Shown here: positions 1 to 11,606 of the stretch, piece by piece
Layout: each line of letters begins with the position of its first letter
Numbering within the stretch: the first letter of the stretch is position 1
Source: Pontederia crassipes
Taxonomy: Eukaryota > Streptophyta > Magnoliopsida > Commelinales > Pontederiaceae
Direction of reading: 5' to 3'
DNA: 64,000 nt
Assembly: GCA_030549335.1 (NCBI GenBank)
Contig: CM060194.1
Span: 74,622,077-74,686,076 of the forward strand
The notes under the pieces: model-generated
Told to the model about the DNA's origin: nothing
What the model saw: the letters and a program-made list of their open reading frames with translations, nothing else
The model's database searches: none
Translations under genes and position numbers: made by a program

Positions 1-1336
1 ATGAGAAGTTTGTATTCACATATCACTATGGGACAATAGTAGTCATGACTTTCCGATAGAAAGAAAAGATTGATTGTTACTTATAGAGAGAAATAGTCAT
101 GACTATATCTTGTCATAACAAAAAAGAAGTTTTGATGCGGCATGGACAATAAGACTTGTGACTTGGGGACAAGACAATTGAGCTAGGTCGACACGAATTA
201 TGTCTAGAATAATACGATCCACATTCAGCAAAACACGGACCATATTCATAAGGGTTAGCTTTTGCAACTTTGAAATATAATCATAAGATGAACTACATTA
301 TCCGTGTCTAAGTGAAATGATCCATGTCCATACATGTCGCAACTTCACAACAGAATCACAACTAGTCACAATAGGGTCGATGTTCGTGCAACATGGTCCA
401 TTTTACACAAAACACGATATATATTCATGCTGGGTTCGAGCAACAACCCTTGTCAAGATAATATGACAAAATATTTTTTGTATCTTAAATTATTGTTGTT
501 GTTATTATTATTATTGATAGCATTATTATTTCTAATATAATTGTTATTATGATTATTGTTATTTTTTATATTTAATAAATAAAAAGTGAAATATAGATGT
601 CTTATGTAAACAAAATAAAAGTTGAAGGCTAAGGTCACTACGTCTTCAATTACAATAGTGTCGGCGGTTAATTATTCTTGAATTGAATCAAGCATATAAC
701 ATATTTAAGAGATTGATACACCCCTATCTAGCGAGAATGATGATTCTCCTATTATATGGTACTTCATCTCATATTATACATTGAAAAAATCATTATTAAT
801 TATTATTGTTTATCTCATTGTGAGGTCTTCGTGTCACTAGTCTTTACCAATTATTGTTGCATGAAAATGCATGATTTTTTCTTAATAAATCATTGAGAAC
901 TCTCCAATTGCATTAATAAGATTGAAGAAGATAAACATTTACACAAAAATTGAATTGATGTTAAATTGATAATTATCATTGAATTGAAATAATAATTTAT
1001 CATAAATATTAATAATTTTGAATTAGTTAAGTCATTGATGGTTGTTAATTGATATTCATTCATACATTGGTAATATAAATTAATTTATTATCTATTCAAT
1101 TGATGACTATTGACTTTATTTATAATTGAACGTCTAATTAACTTTCAAATCTTATGTGCCAAGTATTTTATAGTCATGTAACTGGATTCATGCATATGAA
1201 GAAGTACAATAGAAGATGTCATGACACATGAATTGTTTGCTCATAACCTAATTTGTGATAGAGTTTTGATTTCATTATTCAGTTTTACTCAAATTAAAAA
1301 ATATATGAATATTTAATTTTGAATATTATAATTATA
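1..1336. other. AT-rich intergenic DNA
   Basis: No gene is supported here. The first 450 bases contain a diffuse imperfect duplication (AACACGGACCATATTCAT near 230 and AACACGATATATATTCAT near 410). The short open frames are low-complexity Leu/Asn runs from TTA/TTG repeats and are not credible proteins. Confidence 0.6.
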
Positions 1337-2113
1337 CTATCCTCAAACTTCCATTTATAACAAGACTGTCTTCCATTTTTCACTTGTTTCACCAACTATC
1401 ATTTTTCACTTGTTTCACCAACTATCATGTGACGTCCACGTGATGATTTTCTCTCTCCTTCATGCAAGTAGTCACCTTATGTAGTGTTTCTCTCTCCTCC
1501 ACATGTCTAATACATGTTAAAACAATAATAACATTTTAAAAAAATGAGGGAGTTGCCCCCTCCTCTTCTCCCGCCGGCCAGCGCAAGGGGCACCCACCCC
1601 TCCCCCTCGTCGGCCTCTTCCCCCCTCTCCTCTTCGTGGCTAGAGAGGAGAGGGGGAAGGGGCGACACCCCCCTGTGTGCGATCTGAGCACGTGGGGGTG
1701 GGGCCCTGCCCCCTTCCCTCTCTCTTCTTCGACGTTGAAGAGGAGAGGGGTGGGGGCAGCCGCCCCCTCCTCTTCTCTCTTCGGCCGTTGGCACTCAAAC
1801 GACCCCATGCCCTTGTCGGCGAGGACGTCGATGATCGGAGAGAGAGAATGGGGTATTTTTTTATTATTATATTCTTATTATATTCTTACTTTATTATTTT
1901 ATACGTATTTTATTAAATTTTTGCTAACATTGAGGGCAATCTGTGTTGGCGGTGCCACGTTAGACGGTTGCCTGCATAGCGAAAAGAGAACGTCGCCATA
2001 TCAGTTGGGCAATCATGGAACGGGCGATCAGTGGTGAAAAAGAGCATTCCGTAAAATAAGTTAAAAATTGAAAGACAGTCTTATTACAAAGTAAAGTTAA
2101 AAGGTGGCGTTAG
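1337..2113. mobile_element. Non-autonomous inverted-repeat DNA element with GC-rich core (copy A)
   Basis: The two ends are imperfect inverted repeats: the left end reads CTATCCTCAAACTTCC and then AAGACTGTCTTCCATTTTT; the right end, read on the minus strand, gives CTAACGCCACCTTTTAAC and then AAGACTGTCTTTCAATTTTT. Between them lies a strongly GC-rich, purine/pyrimidine-skewed core (about 1545-1850) and then about 100 bases of mixed composition. No transposase is encoded. Copies B (55.2-56.9 kb) and C (63.2-63.8 kb) share the terminal pattern. No clean target-site duplication is visible, so the superfamily is unsettled (Mutator-like is a guess). Overlapping open frames in the core are by-products of base composition. 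Confidence 0.6.
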
Positions 2114-3175
2114 AAAAATGTGAGAAGATATTTGATGAAATCTTTCCGAAGTCTGTTATGTTATTAAAAAAAAGAAATTGTTGACAGTGTACTTGGAGCC
2201 AAATTTCAGAATTAAAGCTTGTATAAAAAGAGTATATTATACTCCTAGACCCTAGCGCTAGCACTTGGAAATTGTCTGGCATGACAACGAGGCAGTTCGT
2301 TGAATTTGTTGGGCAATTTAATTGTGGTGGTTGGAACGGGTACCATGTAGGGAGCATGCCAATCAATATGCACACGTCGTTATTAATACCAAAAGCCTCC
2401 ATTTCAAAGTGTGTCCATCTCTTGTAAGTCGTTGTAAGGCTTTGAATTCCAATTCGCAATATCATGTAAGGGATCTCGTCGCGTGCGTGCCCGAATTTAA
2501 CTTTAGAAAGGAAGCGGAAAAAGAGAACGAGAGATGTTTACTTCGTCAATATTCCAAGGATGCGCCGCGTAAGAACTGAATCTTGTACGAGGAGAAAAGT
2601 TACTACTAAAAAAATTAATTCCGCGTGAATTGATCCGGCAAATATGCAAAATTAAAATGTTTAATTTCGTGGTTACTGTTAATAATCCGGTCGAACCTTG
2701 AGACCGTAAGTTGTAGTTGAGCCGAGCATGTTGATCTGACTCGACCATTCGGGTCAAATTCCATAGTTCATAATTGAATACTCATTTATTATTTTATAGC
2801 CAGATGGTCGAATAATTTAAGTAAAAAAATATAATTATGAAAATTACTCAATTTTCAATACTTTCGATATTCTAAATCATTAACTTCACATATTTTAATT
2901 ATTTTTTTATTGTCAACTTCCGGTGTTTAAAAAAAAAGTGTCGACGATTTAATCAGCACAATGTTAACAATTATGCGCACAAACTCACTATCGAATTTAA
3001 CTAATTCGATAAAGTTCTCTCGCGTCGAGACTTTTAATAAAAATTTAATTTTTTACATTGAAAGTATTCGAACGCAAACGAAAAGAAGCCGCTTGCATCA
3101 TCCTTCGTTGATACATATTTTAATCATTATTATATAAAAGACATTATTATTATTGCTATTATTATTTTGGCAAAA
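2114..3175. other. Intergenic region upstream of the PPR gene
   Basis: No gene recognised. About 2230-2580 has moderate GC content but no convincing protein. The last 400 bases are AT-rich and must contain the PPR promoter; no core element can be singled out with confidence. Confidence 0.45.
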
Positions 3176-4951
3176 ATGAAGTATAAATCGAATTATTTCA
3201 AATTGGGAACTCTGTTGTCGCGTCGTTCTTCTTCACTTCCCTTCGATTCCTTGTTCTTTCCCTATTTCATGAATCGTCACCGTTGCGCCGGCGGCCTGCT
3301 CTTCACCTTCTCCTGTGCGAGACGTAGACCACTTGCTCCTCCGCGCCATCTGTTCGACTCTACGTTCAAAAGGACGAGATCCGCGTCCACCCCTCGCCGA
3401 ACAATACGGTTCTCCTCTGACTCTGAGAAAGGGTTGGTACAGCTAAAAGAGCACAGTTCTCTGGCGTTCGTTCGGCTTCTCGGTTTCTCTATCAGATTCG
3501 ATGATGTCCAAACCGTGAAGCAGCTGCACGGCCTTATTCTGAAGTCTGGGCATTATTCGGATGTTTTAGTTGGCGGTGCCATTGTTAATGCTTATTCCAA
3601 GTGCCATTTCGTTGAAGGGGCGCGCAGGTCGTTTGATGAAATGCCATCGAAAGACTTGGTCTCGTGGAATATAATGGTATCATGCTGTGCAATGAACGGT
3701 CTTGTCAAAGAAGCTTTTGGCGTGTTTGAGAAAATGAGGTCTGCGGGGTTTTCTGGGGATGAATTTACCTTCAGCAGCCTACTGAGTTCCTCCAGCTCGA
3801 TGGTTTGTCGTGAGCTAGGAAGGCAACTCCATTGCCTTGTCATAGAACTGGGCCTCGAGACCGATGTGTTTGTCGGCAGTGCTCAAGTTGACATGTACAT
3901 GAAATGTAGTTGTGTGGAAGATGCTCGCCGGGTCTTTGATGCGATGAAAACCCGAAATGTTGTCTGCTGGAATGCTATCATAGTTGGCTATGGCAAATGC
4001 AGTCAAGGCAAGGAAGCTATGAAACTTCTCAATGGCATGTTTCTCGTACGGATGAAACCTGACGAACTCACACTTTCTAGTATTCTCAGCTCATGTGCTG
4101 ATACTGCAGCATTGATTGAGCTCATCGAAGTTCATTGCTACATTCTGAAAGCCGGATTCCATGGTTTTGTCTCCATATCGAATTCTCTTATCATAGCGTA
4201 TGCAAAAAATGGTAGTATTTCTTGTGCTGCTCAAGTTTTTCGGTCTGTTCATGATCCCAACCATGTGACTTGGTCGTCAATGGTATCAGCTTTCGGCTTC
4301 CACGGAAGTGTATCTGCTGCTATTGATACATTTGAAGCAATGTTGCATGAAGGCATAAGACCTGATGAAATTGCATTCCTGGGCGTCCTTTCTGCTTGCA
4401 GTCATGCTGGATTGGTAGAAACAGGCGTGAACTACTTCAACTCTATGACAAGTGATTACCTAATAAAACCTAGATCTGAACATTATGCCTGTCTGATTCA
4501 TCTACTTGGTAGGGCTGGTTATCTTGAAGAGGCTTGTAATGTGATACATAACATGCCTCTCGAGCCTGATGTTAGTATCCTCGGTGCCTTTGTGGGTGCA
4601 TGCAAAGTTCATGGAAACTCTAAGTTGGCAAATTGGGCTGCAGATAAACTATTCGCCATTGAACCTGGTAAAGCAGTCAATTATGCACTTATGTCAAATA
4701 TCTATGTAGCTCTAGGCTGTTGGGAGGATGTAGCAAATGTGAGACGAATAATGAGGAGAAGGTGCGGTAGCAAGGTACCAGGTTGTAGTTGGATCGAGAC
4801 AGGTGGTAAAGTTCATACATTTGTGTCTGCCGATCGATCACATTTACATTGTTCAGAGTTGTATAATATGTTGGAGACTGTTACAAAATTAATAGAGGAT
4901 GATGATTGCATGTTTGATACCATATTTATGGATATCAAAGTCTCACATTAA
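3176..4951 (+). CDS. PLS-class pentatricopeptide repeat (PPR-E) protein, probably mitochondrial
   Basis: Intronless gene for a 591-residue PPR protein. PPR proteins bind organelle RNA, one repeat per base, and act in editing, splicing or stabilisation. PLS-type repeats run from about residue 100 to 480: VSWNIMVSCCAMNGLVKEAF, VVCWNAIIVGYGKCSQGKEA and VTWSSMVSAFGFHGS are repeat cores, with PDELTLSSILSSCA and PDEIAFLGVLSACSHAGLVE following them. The C-terminal E-type region contains PGCSWIETGGKVHTF; no DYW deaminase domain follows, so any editing role would need a deaminase supplied by a partner. The N-terminus is rich in Arg and Ser, as in a mitochondrial presequence. I chose the ATG at 3176; the ATG at 3269 (MNRHRCAGG) is an equally plausible start and gives a cleaner targeting peptide. 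From memory, it resembles Arabidopsis At2g46050. It converges with the AFR gene on the minus strand. Confidence 0.9.
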   Translation: MKYKSNYFKLGTLLSRRSSSLPFDSLFFPYFMNRHRCAGGLLFTFSCARRRPLAPPRHLFDSTFKRTRSASTPRRTIRFSSDSEKGLVQLKEHSSLAFVRLLGFSIRFDDVQTVKQLHGLILKSGHYSDVLVGGAIVNAYSKCHFVEGARRSFDEMPSKDLVSWNIMVSCCAMNGLVKEAFGVFEKMRSAGFSGDEFTFSSLLSSSSSMVCRELGRQLHCLVIELGLETDVFVGSAQVDMYMKCSCVEDARRVFDAMKTRNVVCWNAIIVGYGKCSQGKEAMKLLNGMFLVRMKPDELTLSSILSSCADTAALIELIEVHCYILKAGFHGFVSISNSLIIAYAKNGSISCAAQVFRSVHDPNHVTWSSMVSAFGFHGSVSAAIDTFEAMLHEGIRPDEIAFLGVLSACSHAGLVETGVNYFNSMTSDYLIKPRSEHYACLIHLLGRAGYLEEACNVIHNMPLEPDVSILGAFVGACKVHGNSKLANWAADKLFAIEPGKAVNYALMSNIYVALGCWEDVANVRRIMRRRCGSKVPGCSWIETGGKVHTFVSADRSHLHCSELYNMLETVTKLIEDDDCMFDTIFMDIKVSH

Positions 4952-6346
4952 TACTATAATAATTTTCTTGTTGGTTTGGTACTTGGCGCAATATATGATA
5001 TGTTCACGGAGATTTAAGATATATTGTTGACATTTTGCAAAGTCGTGGGCAGTCTTCGGGATATGATTTGAACTTCTAAATGCAAGCATGTTAAGAAACT
5101 CACGGTGACATGGTCCATTATCTGGTAAGAATGCAGAAGTGGGCTTGTGTTTGCGCGTCTGAAGTGATACTAAAAATTATTCACGTACTTTTGACCATAC
5201 CAAACGTATGTACCAAATGGAAACAATTAATACCAATGTGCAAATAATTTTTATTGTGAAGCCTACCTTTTCTAATTTGTCGTCCAGGTTTTCTTGCAAC
5301 AATTTTGTGAATCTACCAAAAACATAAAGGAACATCTTGGGTAAATTGCTTGGGGAAAAGAAGTTACAGGTAATGGCAATATAAATTCGTTTCTCTTTTA
5401 CCTTAACCTTGGAAGAAGCTGAAAAGAATATTCTCTCTTTGCTAAAGGACTAATGCAGCGAGGTACCTATTTGAATTTAACTATTTACATCGTCAAGGAA
5501 CATCCCATTCATTTCGTCTTTGCAAATTTAAGGTCTCTGGTGAAAACACTTCTGCGTGTTCTTACGCTTCATCCCTCATGCCTATGAGATTTGAATTTGG
5601 AAGGTACTCAGTTTTCTCTGAATCTATTGCAAAACAGACAATTAACATCTGCAAATGTAGATGCTCGGCAAAATCTCAAATTCTTAATATCTAAATTAGG
5701 AAATCAAATTATTGCACAAAGAGAATATTTGAATTCCTTCAATATTAAAGAATATCATATCGGATAAAAGAATGTATATATGCTGCTTGGAGGCTAAACC
5801 TGAAGCATCAACCAGCAAGTCCGTGGAATATGACACTTTTTGGGGCCTAAATAAGTAAAAGTGATCACCACTTTTACCAAAAGAAAAAGGAAATGTCGTG
5901 GGTAAACCATCGGTTCCATGTGTTCCCATTTCCGACCCATCTATTACTACTATAATCATTGCGTGGGTAAAAGTAACAAAGAATAAAGGCAACTACTTTA
6001 TCTTTTCCAATAATATCTTCTTGCTCCCCATCAGGAGTCTTTTCTTAATTTATATTACTTTGACCTGATCACTACTTTGTAATTAAGACAACTCCAGAGA
6101 ATAATTAACATAAGATTGTCATATATGCTAACAGGATCATCTTTAAATAGCATGGTTAGTTTGGTTACACTACAGTTAGTAAATGTCGTTTTGGTACCAG
6201 CAGAAGATTTTCTGCTTAGAATTGGTATTCGAGATCTCAGATCAAACATGAAATCACAGAAATTGTTATCACCACCTGCAATTGAGCTGAGGTGTCGTTT
6301 TGGTACATCTTAACATTTGCATTCCTCCTGATCATCACCATTCCTC
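4952..6346. other. Intergenic region between convergent PPR and AFR genes
   Basis: It holds the 3' untranslated regions of two genes that run towards each other. No additional gene is supported; the open frame at 5696-5992 on the minus strand has no recognisable domain and ordinary AT-rich composition. Confidence 0.5.
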
Positions 6347-8020
6347 CTAAAGAGCTGAGGTGTAGATGGTTTTTAATCTCTTTGCGGTGCGAATGAAGCC
6401 AACAATGACCTGCATCTCATCCATTTGCTTTTTTTTTTTTTTTTGGCAAAATAGGATGGCAGACACAAACACAAGATTAGACAAAAATAGACAATCTTCT
6501 GTCAGCTAATATTCCTTGCAATTAATGAATACCTGTGACAGGAAATGATGTTGAACGCCATGGATCAGTTGTTCAGTAGTCGGGTTTGGGTTATATTTCA
6601 CCTGCAATGTGAGGCACTTCCAGTTAGATTATCTTATTTCTTGGATGGTATCTATTAAATGGATGAAACGTACAAGATCGAAGTGCTTCCAGTATTTCCA
6701 CAAGGTAGTTGTTCCAAGTTTAGCCAAATTAACTCTCTGCCAACAATAAATAAAATGTAAGCACAAGTTGACATAATGTGCAATTGTACTAACTATGATA
6801 GTTCATAAGATCACATTAGAGAGAGAATTTTGCATCAAAGTTTGATCATCGAACTAAATTCATAATTTACATACTGTTCGTGGCTTAGAGGTTTGTGAAT
6901 GAGAACTCCTGCAGCTGCTTCGGCTGATCTTAGTTGAATACGACCACGATTTGGCATGCCTGACTCTTGGTTTTATAATTTTCTGAAACTCCAATGCTGC
7001 TGAGGCATATCAAAGAAAATACAATCAAAAAATAGAAATACTTCTGGAACCCCAAAAGGCAGACTATTGCTAATAAACAATATAAAAACCTACAGAAGTC
7101 AATGTCCTTCTCCACCATGTCAGAGCTGCTGCATAAAGAGTTGTCACAGTCAATGACATCGTCTTCTTCATTCCCAGTTGGAGCTTCTAAAACACTCAAA
7201 GCATTCCTCTGCAGCTTTACTTCGACTCCATTTTTTAGGACCTGAAATCCATAAGTAGGTGGTCTCAATGATCATCTTTTCAGGGGATTAATTATCAATC
7301 TTTATACTAAAATCCTCTAAGAGATACTATGGACTATATCTTAATAAAAACAGATGAAAATATTCAACCTAAAAAAATGTAAATGAAGTTTTCTTGAATC
7401 TATGGAAGGAGAGAGAGGATCATTAACGCACAAATCAAATTTGATGCCAACATATTCGCGAAATTACCAGAAAAGAAACCAAAACCAAATTCAGAGATAT
7501 CTGAAAAAGTACAAAATAGAGCACATGATATAACTCACTGACTTCTTCCAGATTAGTTTTTTAGAGCATCTTCTAGAATTAAGTCCAGATGTGGGTATCG
7601 TACTACATGAATTAAGAAAATTTACTGGGTGTTGATGAACACAGTGATTATGTCTCATTTCATCACCTCTGCTGGCGAAGAAGACGCCATTCTTTCAGAG
7701 GGATAAAGAAGACATCAGTTGATGCATAAGACTTCAAAAAAGAAAATCAAGCAATGGCAGATAGCAAGGATAAAAAAAAGCAACAACATTGTGCAGGATC
7801 AAAAACCACTTGAGGAGCCAAAGAATACCAGCCAATGCCAACCGCCAAGTCCAACAGCCTTCTTTACCACCCCCTGCAGGCCAACTAAGACAGATTTTGT
7901 TCTGTTGTTGCCGGTGACTATGACCTTCGTATGCCTAGGCAGCACCGATAATCCCTCGTCACTGCTTTCCTCCCAAAAGTGACACAGTGACCCGGGAGAA
8001 TACAGTTCATCTTCCATCAT
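6347..8020 (-). CDS. SAP30-like histone deacetylase complex subunit (AFR1/AFR2 type)
   Basis: Six coding exons on the minus strand: 8020-7829, 7241-7094, 6999-6875, 6736-6674, 6601-6533 and 6427-6347. All borders are GT/AG and the phases agree, giving 225 residues. The N-terminal half holds TGNNRTKSVLVGLQGVVKKA and VEVKLQRNALSVLEAPTGNE, strongly conserved in the plant family. A basic Ser/Arg linker follows (HAKSWSYSTKISRSS). The C-terminus is the SAP30-type Sin3-binding region: LGTTTLWKYWKHFDLV, NPNPTTEQLIHGVQHHF, QVIVGFIRTAKRLKT. Known relatives (Arabidopsis AFR1/AFR2) belong to Sin3-HDA19 deacetylase complexes that repress flowering genes, so a nuclear corepressor role is inferred. The start is the first ATG (8020) in the first recognisable coding exon; another ATG follows immediately at 8017. 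The acceptor of the exon at 6999 is a tandem NAG NAG and could yield two isoforms one residue apart. Confidence 0.82.
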
Positions 8021-8604
8021 TTTGAGAGTGTTTATTACCTGAAAACATCAATCAATTAGATAATAATCAAATCCCATCGTGTAGAAACAAAAGCAACATC
8101 ACAATACAAATCTGAACAAAACTAGTCAACCATTTCATCATCCTGAATCCAATATCCTAGCCATCAGTCATTGAGGATGCAACAAAAGAATTGAACTCAT
8201 TTTTCAAATCTCACATACAACTTTGGCAGCTATGTGTTGATAATATGATACTGCATGCCTCACAATAGTATTGATCTTCTTGAACTATAAGGAAGGATGA
8301 GGAGCCATCAGCCAAAATTTGGCCTGGTTTACAAATCGGACTCACACAATCTGGGTAAGATCAGCCAGCTGAAAAGAGGTATTGCAATATCCCAATCCAG
8401 TCCCCTGGTATGTACAGGAAGGGTTCCGGTACCACCAAACAAGTAGACAAGATAAGAAAATATCTTAACACCTTTTAGGTCCCACTATCAAGAACATTAT
8501 TGATGGAGGCAAAGTATGCTCCTGGCTAACTCAAATCGCATAACTAATTCAATAGTAATGCAAAACCACCAAAAATTTAACAAGAGTATTAAAAAAGAAT
8601 TAAC

Positions 8605-8657
8605 CTGATTTTGTTAGAAAATCCAATTGTCTATAGTGGTCTTTCTGAACTGCATCC
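8605..8657 (-). other. Probable non-coding 5' exon of the AFR gene
   Basis: On the minus strand a 53-base segment is bounded by a good acceptor (TTTGTACAG) and a donor (CAG/GTTAAT). It is open in one frame (17 residues, DAVQKDHYRQLDFLTKS) but the phase does not carry into the next exon through the strong acceptor at 8039, so it is more likely leader sequence. A weak acceptor inside the next exon would restore the frame, so a longer N-terminus is not excluded. Confidence 0.45.
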
Positions 8658-9226
8658 CTGTACAAACATGGAAAAGACATGAAGAGAAAGAAATTGAGAC
8701 TATGCTACATATTTCACAGGAAAAAAAAGAAGAAAACACTGGAATCCGCTTTTAAGGGTAATCTATCTTACTAGTCAACTTGTGAAAATTGAATATCGTG
8801 CTCGCTAGTCGCAATATATTCGTAAATTTTGTATCATAATCTGGTGTTTTATCCACTAAAACCTAAGAAATGATGTGCCTATCAAAATAAAACTTAAATG
8901 CATAAATTGGGTAGAATGCAAAATGGTGCATTGTTCCATATGTCCTACGATGAGATCGCATGCAACAAAGAAAAATTACAACTTTGATACTTGAGACCCC
9001 ATAGCAAGTTTATATTTTACGGTATGGATTCAGAAAAAAGAAACATTAAACAACAAGTATATCAACGAGCATCTTCAATGAAGAAATAAGGATCATGTTA
9101 TTTGATCCATATAAAACAATCGCAATGGATCACGGATGAATCCGACAATTCCAGAAGCAACAGATAATGGATCCATAAAAATTGAAGAAAGCGAAGGATT
9201 AGATTTTTGAATTGGACATTACTTAC

Positions 9227-9340
9227 CAAAATGCGCCAGGCTTCAGAAGAATTGCCCAAATGCAGTGCAAGTAAGGGAATAATAATGCGAAATTGTGTGG
9301 TTTCTCCCTCACCAAGAAGCAAACTTGAAGCTCCTAATTT
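9227..9340 (-). other. Probable first (leader) exon of the AFR gene
   Basis: On the minus strand the segment ends at a near-consensus donor (CATTTTG/GTAAGT at 9227-9221). It has no in-frame ATG leading into the coding exons. The upstream boundary is not resolved; the GA-rich tract at 9455-9482 lies about 110 bases further upstream, as is common near plant transcription starts. Confidence 0.4.
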
Positions 9341-9445
9341 CGTCGAACAGATGGATTAGCCACAAAAATTAACAAAGAGAGTGACTTTTCTGCTGCAAGA
9401 AGGGGGTTTCTTTGCATGAGCAGTAGAGCCGGGAGACTGGAGAGG

Positions 9446-9454
<9 letters not shown>

Positions 9455-9482
<28 letters not shown>
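9455..9482. repeat. (GA)n microsatellite near the AFR promoter
   Basis: An unbroken AG run of about 28 bases; a second short (GC)n(GA)n stretch lies at 9610-9631. GA/CT repeats just upstream of genes are frequent in plants and can bind BPC/GAGA factors; that role here is inference. Confidence 0.75.
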
Positions 9483-9485
<3 letters not shown>

Positions 9486-9689
9486 GGAGATAGCACTAAA
9501 TAAATGCTCTCCAACTGCCAAAATAGTAAACTTTGGGACCGGCTTTAAAACGTACGATTGGGAAGCTCCAAGCCGATGAACAGACCACGCTGTCTTCATG
9601 CTCCGCTTGGGGGCGCGCGCGCGAGAGAGAGACAATGAACTATGTGTAATATTTTGTTCCAATTGAAAAGTATATTCCTCTTTTAGCAT

Positions 9690-10235
9690 TTTCCTATCTT
9701 ATAATTTATGAGAAGATCATGAACTATGCTAAATTATGATTATAATATCATAAAAAATATACTGATGACTAATTAGTAAATGGATGGGATGATAAATAAA
9801 TGTAGCATTTTATTGGTATCGATAGACTAGTAAGTGTCATCGTAAAAAAAACGTCTTATTCTCTATCTATTTTGCTGGTAGAAAATATAAATTAAGGTTG
9901 TAGTTTACCTTGTTTCAGTAGATCGCTATTTTTATTATTTAATAAATACGAGTTGTATTAGTTAATTTATATCGTTAATTAAATTATAATATTTTTATGA
10001 ATACTGGAAAAATGTGAAATTATTAATTGATAAAAGATTATGTACAACATTCCGCTCAATTATGCACCGCATTACTCGATATATGATCGTAACCATTAAA
10101 CTACTTGATAAAATATGCATAAATTCAAATTATGTTTTATATCTGTCGTAGAAAAATTGAATAAATCATTGAGAACCTCCGGCATTTAAAAGTTAAAACT
10201 ACAATTATGTGTTTTTCCTGATGTATTGATAACTT
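9690..10235. other. AT-rich intergenic DNA
   Basis: No gene, repeat family or element end recognised. Confidence 0.4.
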
Positions 10236-11060
10236 TATTTAGAGGTCACGCGACAGTGCCTGTCGCATGGAGCCGAGCCGAGCCGAGTCGAGTCAGCGTC
10301 TCGGCTTATGGAGATAAAAGATCCCCACCCAGCTGTCGGGATCTAATCCGCCATCACCCCGAGAGCCAAACCGCCCGGTGACAAGTGGCCTCCACAACCC
10401 ACAAAAACCAAGCCATCTCTCAGCGGGCGGGCCCCTTCGTTCACGTGGGAGGGTGGTGCAGTTCTGGGTACGTCCTCGCTGGCGTCCCCATTTGTGCGAG
10501 AATTTCTCGCGGACTTTGCGGCTTTTGGAGTCCGGGTGGCAGCTGGCGGCCATTAAAAGCCATCCATCCGCCCTGCCATTTCCCATTTCCCCAACTTTTT
10601 GATGGCAAAGAATAATAGTATTAATATTAATTTATTATACTGAAAACAAAAAAGTAAGCATCTGAATTATGGAAATTTACCATTTTTAAAACAGTGGCAT
10701 ACATTAAAATAACCTCTTTAAAGCAGAAGAAATGGCTAATTTTAAAAAATAGCAGGGAGCCGCGGGGCACATGCACGCATTTAATTCTTTAACTTATCCA
10801 CCCCCCTCTTTCGTACGCCCGATACTCACGAGAGATGCGTAGTAGTAGGGCGGAGAGAGAGAGAGCGCAAAATATCTCGAGGGAAACCAAGCGGAGACTA
10901 GGGAGAGTTTCTCTCTCCTCGACAGCAGCTCCGTTCAAAAATCTTGAAGGCTGTTGGACCTAGAAAGATAAACAAAAACTTGTTTAAGGATAATACTGCT
11001 ACTACTGTGCAGCGGTCTTCGCCACTGTGCCCCCTGTCTTAAGAATTCTGAAAGGTAACT
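10236..11060. promoter_or_regulatory. GC-rich promoter-like region with possible transcribed leader
   Basis: GC content rises abruptly at 10240. The block contains a short tandem CCGAG repeat (10270-10290), a G-box core (CACGTGGG near 10443), a GA run near 10855-10865 and CTCTCTCCTCG at 10912. A donor-like AAAG/GTAACT follows at 11053. No protein of note is encoded. It could be the promoter and first non-coding exon of a transcript on the plus strand, perhaps the OCTOPUS-like gene 5 kb downstream, or a non-coding RNA. This is inference from composition and motifs only. Confidence 0.3.
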
Positions 11061-11606
11061 ACTAAAATGTTCTGATGCTTAGGAATGATTACTATATCAT
11101 TAAGCAAAAGCACGTATCTTTTTATAGATTTGTATTCATTTTCTACAAAATGGCGTTAGTAAAGTTGAGGATGCGAGCCATCTTAATCTTTAGAACGATG
11201 CGATGTAAATGCCAGTAGCATTAAGATTTGTGCTGCGGGGTAGATGCGCCGGGCCTCTGTTTTTACCGCGGCCCGGCCGGGTAAATTATCTGTTACCCGA
11301 CGGGTAGCTTTCTGGAAGGTCCGTAAGGCTTCTTTTCCCAGGTTGACTTTGTTTTCCGGAGCGGTGTAAAAGTAATAAAATTGGACGAATTAAAGGCCCA
11401 TGAGACGCTCCGTATCGGTTGCCACCCACCCAGTTTAATCTTTTCTTTTCTTCTGTTACTCTTGCAGCGAAGCCCATACCACCTTGCCATTGATGCTTTC
11501 GCTAACGTCCCTCCCCCGTCACGCTTCTCATTTGACCATCCTGCCACTTCACTGGAGTGGATTCTACCTCGTGAATTCGAAATCAACTCAACGATTCAGA
11601 CGGTAA
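11061..11606. other. Intergenic DNA with short inverted GC repeats
   Basis: Around 11255-11305 there are short palindromic stretches (CGGCCCGGCCGGG and ACCCGACGGGT). No gene recognised; the open frames on both strands here overlap each other and carry no domains. Confidence 0.35.
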
